Of a stretch of DNA of 64,000 nucleotides, positions 52,532 to 62,101 are shown piece by piece. Below the pieces are notes generated by a model. It had not been told where the DNA came from. It did not search any database and saw nothing but the letters and a program-made list of their open reading frames with translations. A program made the translations under genes and the position numbers. The number at the start of each line of letters is the position of its first letter. Position 1 is the stretch's first letter. This DNA is from Mesorhizobium sp. B2-3-4 (lineage in GTDB: Bacteria > Pseudomonadota > Alphaproteobacteria > Rhizobiales > Rhizobiaceae): contig NZ_VFVY01000001.1 of the NCBI RefSeq assembly GCF_006442315.1, forward strand, positions 248,001-312,000. The letters are read 5' to 3'.

Positions 52532-53560
52532 TTACCGCGCCTTGCCGCCAAACCCGGTGAGAAAGGCGGTGAGGTTGTCGCCCAGCGCGTCGCAGAGATA
52601 GCCGCCTTCCTGGACGATGACCGTCGGCAGGCCAAGACCGGCGATGGCCTCGCCGATGCGCGAGAAGCCCGGCGTCGTCACCGAAAGTCCGCCGAACGGA
52701 TCGCCCTCGAAGGCGTCGAGGCCGAGCGCTACGACAAGCGCGTCGGGCGAGAAGGCGCGGATGCGCTGGAACGCCACGCCAAGCGCTTCCAGAAATGCCG
52801 CGTCGGCCGATTTGCGCGGCAGCGGCAGGTTGAAATTGTAGCCGAGCCCAGGACCTTCGCCGCGCTCGTCCGCATGGCCCCAGAAAAACGGATAGAAACG
52901 CACCGGATCGGCGTGCAGCGAGACCGTGAGCACGTCGGGGCGGGCATAGAAAATGCCTTGTGTGCCATTGCCGTGATGCAGGTCGACATCGAGGATCGCC
53001 ACGCGCGCCGCCTGTTTGCGCAATATCTGTGCCGCGACGGCCGAATTGTTGATGAAACAGAAGCCGCCGGCGACATCGGCGAAGGCGTGGTGGCCGGGCG
53101 GCCGGCACAGCGCATAGGCGCTGGAAGCGCCTGCCATCACCGTTTCCGCCGCCTCGACGGCGCTCCAGGCGCTCCACAGCGCGCTTTGCCATGTCTCGCC
53201 GGAGATCGGGCAAGCCGTATCGGCCATGTGGTAGCCGGCCTGGCCGACAGCGGAGGCAGGATAGGATCCGCCGCGCGCGATCGGGTGGATGTTGGGGATG
53301 ACCTCGGCGGAAGCACCTTCGATCCGCTGCCAGCGCTCGAAAATATGTTCGAGGAAATCGAGATACTCAGGCGTATGCACCGCCGAAACCGGCGCAAGCC
53401 CGTGATTTTTCGGGCGCTCGATCACGCATCCGGCAGATTTTGCGCCGGCTAACAATCTCTCGACGCGCTCGGGTTTTTCTGGATTGGGCTGCGCGGCGCC
53501 GCTGGACAGAAAGGCCTTGGGGTCGTGGCGCTTCTGTTCCTGCGCGTAGAAGACTTTCAT
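52532..53560 (-). CDS. Acetylpolyamine amidohydrolase-like deacetylase (histone deacetylase family)
   Basis: This 342-residue Zn2+-dependent hydrolase resembles Mycoplana acetylpolyamine amidohydrolase. Seen are SAYALCRPPGHHAFADVAGG with the His pair, FINNSAVAAQ, ILDVDLHHGNGTQGIFYARP with the Zn Asp and His, VVALGLDAFEGDP with the second Zn Asp, and VIVQEGGYL. The likely reaction is removal of an acetyl (or similar) group from an amine. Its ATG overlaps the GNAT stop as ATGA, so an acetylating and a deacetylating enzyme are coupled. Confidence 0.9.
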   Translation of the reverse strand: MKVFYAQEQKRHDPKAFLSSGAAQPNPEKPERVERLLAGAKSAGCVIERPKNHGLAPVSAVHTPEYLDFLEHIFERWQRIEGASAEVIPNIHPIARGGSYPASAVGQAGYHMADTACPISGETWQSALWSAWSAVEAAETVMAGASSAYALCRPPGHHAFADVAGGFCFINNSAVAAQILRKQAARVAILDVDLHHGNGTQGIFYARPDVLTVSLHADPVRFYPFFWGHADERGEGPGLGYNFNLPLPRKSADAAFLEALGVAFQRIRAFSPDALVVALGLDAFEGDPFGGLSVTTPGFSRIGEAIAGLGLPTVIVQEGGYLCDALGDNLTAFLTGFGGKAR

Positions 53561-54069
53561 TGCTGCTCCACATTTTCCGGCGCATCGGCGAAGGCGAAAA
53601 AGGCATCGCCGATGATTTTCTGCGTCTGCTCGTAGCTCGACCAGCCAATGCCCAGTCTCTCGTAAAAAGCCTTGGCGCCCTCATTGTCGGTGTCGACGGA
53701 CAGCCTGAGATAGACGCCGCCATCCCTGCGGCACTCGGCCGCCACGCGTCGCAGCAGGCGTTCCCCGATCTTGCGACCGCGAAACCGGTCCTCGACATAG
53801 AGATCCTGCACATAGACGCCGGGCCGTCCCATCCAGGTCGAGAAGATCGGGAAAGAGAGGCAAAGCCCGGCGAATTCGCCATCCACCTCGGCGATCAGCG
53901 TCGAGAAGGCAGGTTTCTCGCCAAAGCCGTAGCGGCGCAAATCATCCACGGTCGAGACAATCTCCTGGTGCGCCCCGATATGCGTGCCGAGTTTGAGCAG
54001 TGCGGTGTGAATGGTTTCGACGTCGTCGATGCTGCCGGGGCGCAGGGTGACTTTGGAGGAGGCAGTCAT
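53557..54069 (-). CDS. GNAT-family N-acetyltransferase
   Basis: This 170-residue protein has the GNAT fold with VTLRPGSIDDVETIHTALLK, VYVQDLYVEDRFRGRKIGER as the acetyl-CoA loop (R-G-R-K-I-G), and SVDTDNEGAKAFYERLGI. The pattern is close to spermidine/diamine and amino-acid acetyltransferases. ATG 54069 was chosen at the family start. It is coupled to the deacetylase gene by ATGA. Confidence 0.88.
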   Translation of the reverse strand: MTASSKVTLRPGSIDDVETIHTALLKLGTHIGAHQEIVSTVDDLRRYGFGEKPAFSTLIAEVDGEFAGLCLSFPIFSTWMGRPGVYVQDLYVEDRFRGRKIGERLLRRVAAECRRDGGVYLRLSVDTDNEGAKAFYERLGIGWSSYEQTQKIIGDAFFAFADAPENVEQQ

Positions 54070-54100
54070 CTCGGCTTGTCTTCTTCTCAAAACATCGGCG

Positions 54101-55030
54101 TCAAAACGCCACCCGGTCGCCACCCTTCAGCGCCAGCATGTCGCGCGCTTCCGCGGGCGTGGCAACCTCCAGCGACAGCCCATCGAGAATGCCACGGATG
54201 CGGCGCACCTGGTCGGCGTTGGATTTCGCCAACTGGCGGCCATCATAGAGGCTGTCTTCCAGCCCGACGCGGACGTTGCCGCCCATCGCCGCGGCAATCG
54301 AGATCAGCGGCATCTGGTTGCGGCCGGCGGCCAGCACCGAAAACTGGTAGCTGTCGCCGAACAATTTGTCGGCGATCCGCTTCATATGGATGAGATTGTC
54401 CGGGTCGGCGCCGATACCGCCCAGGATACCCAGCACGAACTGGATGAAGAGCGGCCCCGAAACCAGCCCTCGGTCGCGGAAATGCGCCAGGGAGTAGAGA
54501 TGGCCGACATCGTAGCATTCGAATTCGAAGCGCGTGCCGCAGCCCTTGCCGAGCCGTTCCAAGACGCCTTCCATGTCGGCGAAGGTGTTCTTGAAGATGG
54601 TGTCGCGCGTGGCTTCCAGCAGCTTCGGCTCCCATTCGTGCTGCCACTGCCTGGGTTTGTCGAGCATCGGGAACAGCGCGAAATTCATCGAACCCATGTT
54701 GAGCGAGCACATTTCCGGCTCCGCCCTGAGCGGCGCCGCCAGACGCTGGTCCAGCGTCATCAGCGAGGAGCCGCCGGTGGTGATGTTGATCACCGCTGAT
54801 GTCGCCTGCTTGATGCGCGGCAGAAACTGCATGAACACGTCTGGATCGGCTGTCGGCCGGCCATCGCCGGGATCGCGGGCGTGAAGATGCAGGATCGAGG
54901 CGCCGGCCTCGGCCGCCGCGATGGCGTCGGCGGCGATCTGGTCCGGCGTCACCGGCAGATAGGGCGACATTGACGGCGTGTGCACCGAGCCGGTGACGGC
55001 GCAGGTGATGATGACTTTTCGCGGTGCCAT
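54101..55030 (-). CDS. BKACE-family protein (beta-keto acid cleavage enzyme, DUF849)
   Basis: This 309-residue TIM-barrel Zn2+ enzyme has KVIITCAVTGSVHTPSMSPY, the Zn His pair in ASILHLHARDPGDGRPTADP, and ISIAAAMGGNVRVGLEDSLY. BKACE enzymes condense a beta-keto acid with acetyl-CoA to give acetoacetate and a CoA ester; many act in lysine, beta-alanine or carnitine catabolism. It lies 31 nt before the GNAT gene and 4 nt after the transaminase gene on the same strand. Confidence 0.92.
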   Translation of the reverse strand: MAPRKVIITCAVTGSVHTPSMSPYLPVTPDQIAADAIAAAEAGASILHLHARDPGDGRPTADPDVFMQFLPRIKQATSAVINITTGGSSLMTLDQRLAAPLRAEPEMCSLNMGSMNFALFPMLDKPRQWQHEWEPKLLEATRDTIFKNTFADMEGVLERLGKGCGTRFEFECYDVGHLYSLAHFRDRGLVSGPLFIQFVLGILGGIGADPDNLIHMKRIADKLFGDSYQFSVLAAGRNQMPLISIAAAMGGNVRVGLEDSLYDGRQLAKSNADQVRRIRGILDGLSLEVATPAEARDMLALKGGDRVAF

Positions 55031-55034
55031 TTCC

Positions 55035-56411
55035 CTACCCCCGGCCGTCGACTGGCAGGTCGAGTTCGCCGGCCAGAACCTGCAGCGAATCGCCGATAAT
55101 GGCGATGATCTCGCCGACCTGCTCGCTGGTGACGATCATCGGCGGCGCCACCATGAAATTGTCGCCGTCAACGCCGCCCTTGACCTTGCGACCATAGATG
55201 ATCAGCCCGCGCTCATAGGCAAGGTCGAGCAGGCGCTGCGTTGCCTTTCGGCCCTGGTCGATCGGCTTCAGCGTCTCGGGATCGGCAACCATCTCGGCAC
55301 CGGTGAGAAGGCCCTTGCCGCGCACATCGGCGATGAAGGGGAAGCGTTTCGCGAGCCCTTTCAGTCCGTCCATGAGCACGTCGCCCATGGCGGCGGCATT
55401 GGCGATCAGGTCGAGCCGGTCCATTTCACCAAGCACCGCCAGCCCGGCGGCGCAGGCCAGCGGATTGCCGGCATAGGTGTGGCCATGCTGGAAGCCGCCG
55501 GAGGCAAGCAGCGGCTGCACCAGCCGCAATGGTGCTGCCAGCGCGCCGAGCGGCGCATAACCCGAACCCAGGCCTTTCGACAGCGCGACGATGTCGGGCT
55601 TGCAGTTCCAGTGATCGCCGCCGAGGAATTTGCCGGTGCGGCCGGCGCCGCTCATAACCTCGTCATGGATCAGCAGGATGCCGTAGCGGTCGCAGATCTC
55701 GCGGATGCGCGCATAATAGCTGTCCGGCGCCACCAGGGCCGCGGTGGCGGCGCCGCCGATCGGTTCCATGATGAAGGCGACCACGCTTTCGGGGCCTTCG
55801 GCGAGGATCTTTTCCTCCAGCATGTCGGCGTAGCGAACGCCGCGCTGTTCCATCGAGAGATTGTCGCGGTCGCGCCAGGCGGTCGGAGCCGGCACTGTCG
55901 GCATGACCCGCATCATCGGCTCGAACGTCTCGGCCAGCGCATCGTCGCCGGTGATCGACAGCGAGCCGAGCGTGCCGCCATGATAGGAGGGGAAACGGGT
56001 GATCACTTTCCAGCGGCTGGCCTGGCCGGTGGCGACAGCCCATTGCCGGGCCAGCTTGATGCAGGATTCGGTCGCTTCCGAGCCGCCCGAGACGAAGAAG
56101 ATACGGTCCATGCCTTCCGGCAATTTGCCGGCCAGCTCGCGCGCGAGTTCTTCCGCCGGCTCGTTCTCGAAATGCAGGCGGTAGGCGAAGGTCGCCTTGT
56201 CCATCTGCCGCTTCATCGCGTCGAGCACATTGCGGTTGGAGTGGCCGATATTGGCGACCATCGGGCCGCTCGATCCGTCGATGAAACGGCGGCCATCCTG
56301 CGTCCACATATAGATGCCTTCGGCGCGGTCGATGAGCGGCCGGCGCAGGCTGGACAGATAGAAAAGATGCGATTCGCGCCGGCTTTCGGCTGATGTCTGG
56401 GCTTTCGACAT
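55035..56411 (-). CDS. Class III aminotransferase (omega-transaminase type)
   Basis: This 458-residue PLP enzyme has MWTQDGRRFIDGSSGPMVAN, FFVSGGSEATESCIKLARQW, the Lys in KPDIVALSKGLGSGYAPLGA and DEVMSGAGRTGKF (PLP Asp region). It would transfer the terminal amino group of an omega-amine or beta-amino acid to pyruvate or 2-oxoglutarate. Placed next to a BKACE, it could make the beta-keto acid substrate of that enzyme (inference). It lies 1 nt after the DMFase-like gene stop. Confidence 0.92.
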   Translation of the reverse strand: MSKAQTSAESRRESHLFYLSSLRRPLIDRAEGIYMWTQDGRRFIDGSSGPMVANIGHSNRNVLDAMKRQMDKATFAYRLHFENEPAEELARELAGKLPEGMDRIFFVSGGSEATESCIKLARQWAVATGQASRWKVITRFPSYHGGTLGSLSITGDDALAETFEPMMRVMPTVPAPTAWRDRDNLSMEQRGVRYADMLEEKILAEGPESVVAFIMEPIGGAATAALVAPDSYYARIREICDRYGILLIHDEVMSGAGRTGKFLGGDHWNCKPDIVALSKGLGSGYAPLGALAAPLRLVQPLLASGGFQHGHTYAGNPLACAAGLAVLGEMDRLDLIANAAAMGDVLMDGLKGLAKRFPFIADVRGKGLLTGAEMVADPETLKPIDQGRKATQRLLDLAYERGLIIYGRKVKGGVDGDNFMVAPPMIVTSEQVGEIIAIIGDSLQVLAGELDLPVDGRG

Positions 56412-56412
56412 G

Positions 56413-58053
56413 TCAGGACTTTCCGAGATAACGATCGAGGACATTCTGGGTGACCCGTTCGACCATCGGGTCTTGTCTTAGCAGGCCGGCGACCCATTCG
56501 CAGCTTCCGGCGTGAAACACCTCGCCTTTGCCGCGCGGGAAATTGACGATCATGCCATTGCTGCGCTTGACCTTCTCGAGGCTTGCATCGCTCCGATCCC
56601 CGAACAGCGTTTCGGCGCTGAAGCGGCCATCTTCGTCTGTCAGGAACTGGTCTTCTATGGGGATGTCGGCGCTTTCCTCGACCTGGCTGGCCATGCCGAC
56701 GGCCAGCACCTGCAGCCCATCCGGCGCACCGCTCGTGTCGGTCGGATAGGGCAGGCCGCCGCGTATCTCGAAATCGAGCCCGTCGACCTCATAGCCATAG
56801 ACATGGCTGTCGGCGCCGAGCAGGTCGCCGTAATAGATGCCGGTGCCGGCGAATGCCCAGTGTTCGGGCCGGTAAACCGGAAAGCCACGCACGCCGCGCG
56901 GCGCGCAGCCGCCCCAGCCGGCATAGAGGCCGCGCGTGGCATTGAGCCCGAAGGTCTCGGCGCCCGGCCGGCCGATCTCGGGCGCTTCCCAGGAGTTGGT
57001 CGCGCGCGTCACGTCGCCATTACGGTAGATCGGATCCTCAGCGCGGGCACGATATTTGTAGCAGACCTGCCGGCGGCCCTCGTCTTCCAGCCGCGTCTGC
57101 CACATGAAATTGCCGGCAAAGCGCGCCGCGTGGCCGCCGCGCTCGACATAGTGGTCGACGGCATCGCGCATTTCCCAGGTCCAGTATTCGTCGTGTCCGA
57201 CGAACACCGCGCAGTCGTAACCGTCGAGAATCTCAGGCGAGGCATGGAGATCATGCTGGCTGGCAAGGTCGACGCCATAGCCGGCGCGTTCGGCAAAGCG
57301 GAAGAAGTGGCTGTCGTAGCTGGCCCAGCCGGACGAGGCGTATTTCTTCGAATGACCGGTGGCGAGGGCCCATTCCATATGCGGATAGCGCGGCACCGTC
57401 TTCGGCGGCACCGCGACCTCCAACGGCACGCGCGGCGCATCCTTGGGCAGCACGACGAAGCCGCGGCACCATGGGCGCTGCGTCGACACGACGGCGGAAT
57501 ACTGGTTGCGATCGGGCCCGGTAATACCCTGATAATGGTTGGAACCGCCCCAGGTGTTGTAGGCAAGCCAGGTGCCTGTCGCCGCCACCTGCAGCACACG
57601 GCCAGGTTTTTTGCCGGGTTGCGGAGAGACGATGAAAATGTGGTGGCTCTGGATCGGCTTGCCGTCGCGCCCATCGGCGGTCAGCGTGACCCGGTAGGCG
57701 CCGGACGGCCAATCCTGTCCGACGCGGAATTCGAACGACGCATCCCACCCGCAGCCCTCGGCCGAGCACTGGTCCGGGCTCTCCTGCCAGCGCGACGCGA
57801 TATCGGATTTCTCGAACACTTTCGCCTCGGTGGCGCCGTCGCGGACGATGGTCATGCCGAAGGATGGCGCTGTCGAACTGACATGCAGCGTAACCGTTTC
57901 GCCGGCGCGGTAGGAAAAGCGGTCGCTGTAGCACCAGATCTCGCCGCGTTCGCCATCCATGCCTGGCCATTCGTAATAATGGCCGCGCACCGCGTGGCGG
58001 CGTTGCTCCGCCGTCAGTCCGAAGTCTGGGAATTCCGTGGGCAGTCTGATCAT
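56413..58053 (-). CDS. N,N-dimethylformamidase large-subunit-like protein
   Basis: This 546-residue protein resembles the beta subunit of N,N-dimethylformamidase, an iron-dependent amide hydrolase. It has a beta-rich N-terminal part (WCYSDRFSYRAGETVTLHVS), then ATGTWLAYNTWGGSNHYQGI and AVFVGHDEYWTWEMRDAVDH, typical of the catalytic core, and SCEWVAGLL at the end. The small subunit gene is not seen. The length is about 200 residues less than the reference enzyme. Substrate is probably another amide, given the neighbours. Confidence 0.85.
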   Translation of the reverse strand: MIRLPTEFPDFGLTAEQRRHAVRGHYYEWPGMDGERGEIWCYSDRFSYRAGETVTLHVSSTAPSFGMTIVRDGATEAKVFEKSDIASRWQESPDQCSAEGCGWDASFEFRVGQDWPSGAYRVTLTADGRDGKPIQSHHIFIVSPQPGKKPGRVLQVAATGTWLAYNTWGGSNHYQGITGPDRNQYSAVVSTQRPWCRGFVVLPKDAPRVPLEVAVPPKTVPRYPHMEWALATGHSKKYASSGWASYDSHFFRFAERAGYGVDLASQHDLHASPEILDGYDCAVFVGHDEYWTWEMRDAVDHYVERGGHAARFAGNFMWQTRLEDEGRRQVCYKYRARAEDPIYRNGDVTRATNSWEAPEIGRPGAETFGLNATRGLYAGWGGCAPRGVRGFPVYRPEHWAFAGTGIYYGDLLGADSHVYGYEVDGLDFEIRGGLPYPTDTSGAPDGLQVLAVGMASQVEESADIPIEDQFLTDEDGRFSAETLFGDRSDASLEKVKRSNGMIVNFPRGKGEVFHAGSCEWVAGLLRQDPMVERVTQNVLDRYLGKS

Positions 58054-58061
58054 GATCGTAC

Positions 58062-58826
58062 TCAGGTGGAGAGGTATTTCTTGAGGAAGGCGCGCGTCCG
58101 TTCTTTCTCCGGCGCGCGAAAGATATCTGCCGGAGGGCCTTCTTCGACGACCACGCCACCATCCATGAACAGCACCCGATCGGCGACTTCGCCGGCAAAG
58201 CGCATCTCGTGCGTTACGATGAGCATGGTCATGTGTTCGGCGGCAAGCTGTTTCATCACTGCGTTGACCTCGTCGACCAGTTCCGGGTCGAGCGCCGAAG
58301 TGGCTTCATCGAACAACATCACCTTGGGCTGCATGGCCAGCGCGCGGGCGATCGCCACACGCTGCTTCTGGCCTCCCGAAAGCCGAGAGGGGTAGGCATC
58401 GATCTTGTCGGCGAGCCCGACCTTGGAGAGCAGCTCATGCGCAAGCGCCTTGGCATCGGCCTTGGGCATGCCTTTCAGGATTATCGGCCCCATGGTGATG
58501 TTATCGAGCACGCTCAGATGCGGGAACAGGTTGAAGTGCTGGAACACCATGCCCATTTGCTGGCGCACCGCGTTGATGTGGCGCTCGAAGGCCTGGCCAT
58601 GCAGCTTCTGGTTGACCTGCACCCCGTCCAGCCAGACTTCGCCATCGTTCAAGGTCTCGAGATGGTTGATCGAGCGCAGCAGCGTGCTCTTGCCGGAACC
58701 GCTCGGCCCGATGATCGCCACGATCTGCCCGCGCTCGACCGACAGGTCGATTCCCCTGAGAACTTCGATGGCGCCGAAGGCTTTGCGGGCGCCGCGTACC
58801 TCCACCATTGGCCGTTGCATGCTCAT
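58062..58826 (-). CDS. Polar amino-acid ABC transporter ATP-binding protein
   Basis: This 254-residue ATPase of the GlnQ/HisP type has Walker [12 protein letters not shown]-loop [11 protein letters not shown], signature [11 protein letters not shown], Walker [15 protein letters not shown] and switch His in VTHEMRFA. Its ATG overlaps the preceding permease stop as ATGA. It energises the importer encoded by the next three genes upstream. Substrate: an amino acid or related amine. Confidence 0.95.
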   Translation of the reverse strand: MSMQRPMVEVRGARKAFGAIEVLRGIDLSVERGQIVAIIGPSGSGKSTLLRSINHLETLNDGEVWLDGVQVNQKLHGQAFERHINAVRQQMGMVFQHFNLFPHLSVLDNITMGPIILKGMPKADAKALAHELLSKVGLADKIDAYPSRLSGGQKQRVAIARALAMQPKVMLFDEATSALDPELVDEVNAVMKQLAAEHMTMLIVTHEMRFAGEVADRVLFMDGGVVVEEGPPADIFRAPEKERTRAFLKKYLST

Positions 58827-59482
58827 CGGGAAACCTCCACATGCCGTTCAAACCGATGCAAGGCCGCTTCCAGCACAAGGTTCAAGATGTAATAGAGTGC
58901 GGCGGCCGTGATGTAGAATTCGAACGGACGGAACGTCTCGCTGATCGCCAGTTGCGCCGAGTGCACGAGCTCGGCGATGCCGATGACCGAAACGATGGAG
59001 GATTCCTTCAGCAGCGCGATCAAATTGCCACCGATCGGCGGCGCTGTGTTGCGGATGGCTTGCGGTATCACCACGTAGCGCAGCGCCTGCCATTTGCCGA
59101 AGCCGATGCTGCGCGCGCCCTCCGTCTGGCCGGTGTCGACGGCCACGATGCCGGCGCGGATGATATCGGCATTGTAGACGGCAAAATGCAGCCCAAGTCC
59201 GATGATGCCGGCGGCAAGGGCAGGGATGTCGATGCCGATCTGCACCAGTCCGAAATAGATCAGGAAAAGTTGCAGCAGGAGCGGCGTACCCATGAACACC
59301 CACATGAAGGCGCGCACGGGATAGGCGAGAACCGCAGGGGCATAAAGCACAACCACGGCAAACAAAATGCCGAAGACGAAACTGAGCGCTCCCGCCGAGA
59401 CCGTCAGCACCGATGTCCACCAGGCCCCGGTGACGAGCAGGTCCCAGTAAGGCACGACGACGCTGAAATCGAGACCTTGCAT
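58823..59482 (-). CDS. Polar amino-acid ABC transporter permease 2
   Basis: This 219-residue HisM/GlnP-type inner-membrane permease has about five helices and the EAA loop [23 protein letters not shown] 59482 is preferred to the TTG one codon earlier and has GGGAG upstream. It pairs with permease 1. Confidence 0.93.
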   Translation of the reverse strand: MQGLDFSVVVPYWDLLVTGAWWTSVLTVSAGALSFVFGILFAVVVLYAPAVLAYPVRAFMWVFMGTPLLLQLFLIYFGLVQIGIDIPALAAGIIGLGLHFAVYNADIIRAGIVAVDTGQTEGARSIGFGKWQALRYVVIPQAIRNTAPPIGGNLIALLKESSIVSVIGIAELVHSAQLAISETFRPFEFYITAAALYYILNLVLEAALHRFERHVEVSR

Positions 59483-59494
59483 CAAGCGCTCCCG

Positions 59495-60142
59495 TCAGAC
59501 GATGGCAAAGCGTTTGTCGAGCATGTCGACGATGCGGGCGATGGCGTAGACCATGATCATGTAAAGCAGCGCCGCGACGCCGAAAATCTCGAACGGCTTG
59601 TAGGTCGAACCGATGAAGCGTTGGGCCGTATAGGTCAGTTCCACCACCGAAATGGTGGATACCAGCGCGGACCCCTTGAGCAGGGCGACGGTGTTGACGC
59701 CGAGCGGGCGTATCATCAGCCGCGCTGCTTGCGGCAGCACCACCTTGCGCAAGGTCTGGAAACGGCTGAACCCGATGGTGCGGGCAGCCTCCGTCTGACC
59801 CCGGTCAACCGCCATCACCGCGCCGCGAATCGATTCCGCCATATAGGCGCCGATGTTGAGGCCAAGACCGATCACGCCCGCCGCGAACGGTTCCAGATTG
59901 ATGCCGATCTGCGGTCCGCCGAAATAGAGCACGAACAGCTGGATCAGGCAGGGCGTGCCGCGAAACAGGCTGACATAGGCGGTGCCGATGGTCCGCAGGA
60001 TCGCCGATCTCGACATCTTCGCCGCCGCCGCAAGCGCTGCCGCGGCGAGCCCCAGAACCAGGGCCAGCACCGTCAGTTCCAGCGTCACTAGCGCCGCTTC
60101 CACGAAGAACGGGAAGACGCGGCTCATCAAGGAGAAGTCCAT
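59495..60142 (-). CDS. Polar amino-acid ABC transporter permease 1
   Basis: This 215-residue HisQ/GlnP-type permease has about five helices and the EAA loop EAARTIGFSRFQTLRKVVLP. It ends 12 nt before the next permease and follows the binding-protein gene by 65 nt. The family works as a heterodimer. Confidence 0.93.
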   Translation of the reverse strand: MDFSLMSRVFPFFVEAALVTLELTVLALVLGLAAAALAAAAKMSRSAILRTIGTAYVSLFRGTPCLIQLFVLYFGGPQIGINLEPFAAGVIGLGLNIGAYMAESIRGAVMAVDRGQTEAARTIGFSRFQTLRKVVLPQAARLMIRPLGVNTVALLKGSALVSTISVVELTYTAQRFIGSTYKPFEIFGVAALLYMIMVYAIARIVDMLDKRFAIV

Positions 60143-60207
60143 GGGATAGCCCGGCGGGAGTGGCGCTTGGCCTCAGGCGAATTCGCATCGCCCGAGGCCT
60201 GGGGAAA

Positions 60208-60990
60208 TCAGCGTATGTCGCTGCCGATCCACTGCTTGGATATCTTCTCGTAGGTGCCGTCCGCCATCATGGCGTCGAGTGCCTTCTGCATCGCGGCCTT
60301 GAGCTCGGGATTGTCCTTGCGGATGGCGATGCCGATGGCGACGGCGCCGCCTTCGATGTCCGGCGTGTCGAGCCTGCGCACCTTCTCGCCGGTTTCCTTG
60401 ATGGCGACCATGACCGGAATGTTGTCCACGACAATGGCATCGACGCGGCCGGCCTTGAGCTCCAGCAGCAGTTCCGGCAGACCCTTGTAGGTGCGGACAT
60501 CCCAGCCGCCTTGCGCGCGCGCCCATTTCTCATGCGTCTCGCCCAGCGTCACGCCCAGGGTCTTGCCCTTGAGGTCGTCGAGGCTCTGCACCTTGGAATC
60601 CTGGCTGACGAAAACCGCGCGGCCGGCATGGTAGTAGGGGCCGACGAAATCGACCACTTTCTCGCGCTCGGGCGTGATCGTCATCGAGCCGACGACGGTG
60701 TCGTATTTGTTGGCGAGCAGGCCGGCGATGATGCCGTCCCAGGCGGTGGTGATGATAGTGCCCTTGACGCCGATGCGCTCGGCGATGGCCTTGCCGATGT
60801 CGGCGTCGAAACCGACAACCTCGTTCTGGTCGTTGACGAAGTTGAAGGGCGGATACTGCCCGCTCATGGAGATCTTCAATTCGCCCGCCGCCTTGATCTT
60901 CTCGAGGTCGTCGGCCCTGGCCGAAACGGCGGTGAAGGCCGACGCAAGCAGCAGTGCGGCAACCGTGATGCCGGAAAATACCTTGTTCAT
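60208..60990 (-). CDS. Polar amino-acid ABC transporter substrate-binding protein
   Basis: This 260-residue periplasmic protein (type II SBP, family 3) has a signal peptide (VFSGITVAALLLASAFTAVS, cleavage near ARA) and LKISMSGQYPPFNFVNDQNE, VVGFDADIGKAIAERIG, VGSMTITPEREKVVDFVGPY and DNIPVMVAIKETG, the family path. The amine-binding Asp/Arg pattern could fit an amino acid, a diamine or a beta-amino acid. It heads the ABC operon, opposite the LysR gene. Confidence 0.94.
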   Translation of the reverse strand: MNKVFSGITVAALLLASAFTAVSARADDLEKIKAAGELKISMSGQYPPFNFVNDQNEVVGFDADIGKAIAERIGVKGTIITTAWDGIIAGLLANKYDTVVGSMTITPEREKVVDFVGPYYHAGRAVFVSQDSKVQSLDDLKGKTLGVTLGETHEKWARAQGGWDVRTYKGLPELLLELKAGRVDAIVVDNIPVMVAIKETGEKVRRLDTPDIEGGAVAIGIAIRKDNPELKAAMQKALDAMMADGTYEKISKQWIGSDIR

Positions 60991-61126
60991 CTGAATTTCT
61001 GTCCTCTGGATGGAGCGCGAAGGCTTGTTCTTGGGAGGCGTTGGGGCGCTCTCCTGACGGCAATGATTGCCTTTGCTCCAGCATTGCGCAAATAGATAAT
61101 GGAAATAGGGAGCATAGATATCAAGA

Positions 61127-62086
61127 ATGGCGTTACCACGTCCCGAACGGCTGGTCTGGGACCTCGACTGGAACCTGCTGCGCACATTCGTCGTCATCGC
61201 CGAGGTGAAGAGCATCACGCGCGCCGCCGAGCGCCTCAATCTCAAGCAGCCCAGCGTCAGCAACGCGCTGCGGCGCCTGGAGGACCGGGTTGGGCGGCGG
61301 CTGGTCGAACGCGATGCGACACGCTTCGAGCTCACCGAGGTCGGGCGCCTGATCTACGAGCAGAGCGTAGAGGTTTTCGGCACCATATCGCAACTGCCGC
61401 TGCTGATGCGCGGCATCAGCGACGACGTCACCGGCCACGTCATGATTGCGACGGCCAGCCATGTGGTCTCGCCGCTCTTCGACCGGGCGCTGGCGCAATT
61501 CCACCGCGACTACCCGCGCGCCTCGATCACCATCTCGGTCGCGGCAAGCACTGAAGTGGCCAAGCAGGTGCGCGAGCGCCGGGCGTCCTTCGGTATCTGC
61601 CTGGTGAGCCAGCGCGATCCTGCGCTGGATTACGCGATGGTCTACCGCGAGTTCTTCGGCTTTTTCTGCGGCCCCCGGCACAGGCTCTACGGGAAACCAG
61701 GACTGACGCTTGCCGATCTGCGGGGCGAGCCGTCCGTATCCTTCCAGACCGATCACATTTCGGACGCCTTGCGGCCGGTGGCGCTGCTGCGCAGCGAGGC
61801 CAGGCTGAACGCCGACGTCGTCGGTGTGTCGTCGAGCCTGGAGGAGGTGCGCCGCATGATCGTCGCCGGGCTTGGCATCGGCCCGCTGCCGCTGCATGTG
61901 GCGCGGCGCGACGTGGCGGACGGCACGTTGTGGCGGCTGCCGCCTTACGATGCGCCGCCCGCCATCGATATCTTCCTGCTCACCAATCCCGACAAGGCGA
62001 TGAACCGGGCCGAGAAGGCCCTCTTGTCAGGCATCCAGGCCCTGATCGCCGAAACACCCCTGCAGGAGCGCATCTACGACGATTGA
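61127..62086 (+). CDS. LysR-family transcriptional regulator
   Basis: This 319-residue protein has an N-terminal winged helix (LLRTFVVIAEVKSITRAAER, LNLKQPSVSNALRRLEDRVG) and a C-terminal inducer-binding domain. It is divergent from the amino-acid ABC operon with a 136-nt gap, so it likely controls it and may respond to its substrate. The gap has an ATTGCGCAAAT palindrome (61083-61093) of the T-N11-A-like type. Inducer unknown. Confidence 0.92.
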   Translation: MALPRPERLVWDLDWNLLRTFVVIAEVKSITRAAERLNLKQPSVSNALRRLEDRVGRRLVERDATRFELTEVGRLIYEQSVEVFGTISQLPLLMRGISDDVTGHVMIATASHVVSPLFDRALAQFHRDYPRASITISVAASTEVAKQVRERRASFGICLVSQRDPALDYAMVYREFFGFFCGPRHRLYGKPGLTLADLRGEPSVSFQTDHISDALRPVALLRSEARLNADVVGVSSSLEEVRRMIVAGLGIGPLPLHVARRDVADGTLWRLPPYDAPPAIDIFLLTNPDKAMNRAEKALLSGIQALIAETPLQERIYDD

Positions 62087-62101
62087 CGGACCGACACGGG
62101 T

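Noticed and set aside
56512..58395. A 627-codon plus-strand frame opposite the DMFase-like gene
   Set aside because: Antisense shadow; the minus-strand protein is clearly a known family and is tightly packed with neighbours.
61083..61093. ATTGCGCAAAT as a defined LysR operator
   Set aside because: The palindrome is short and not a clear T-N11-A site; kept only as a note in the LysR entry.
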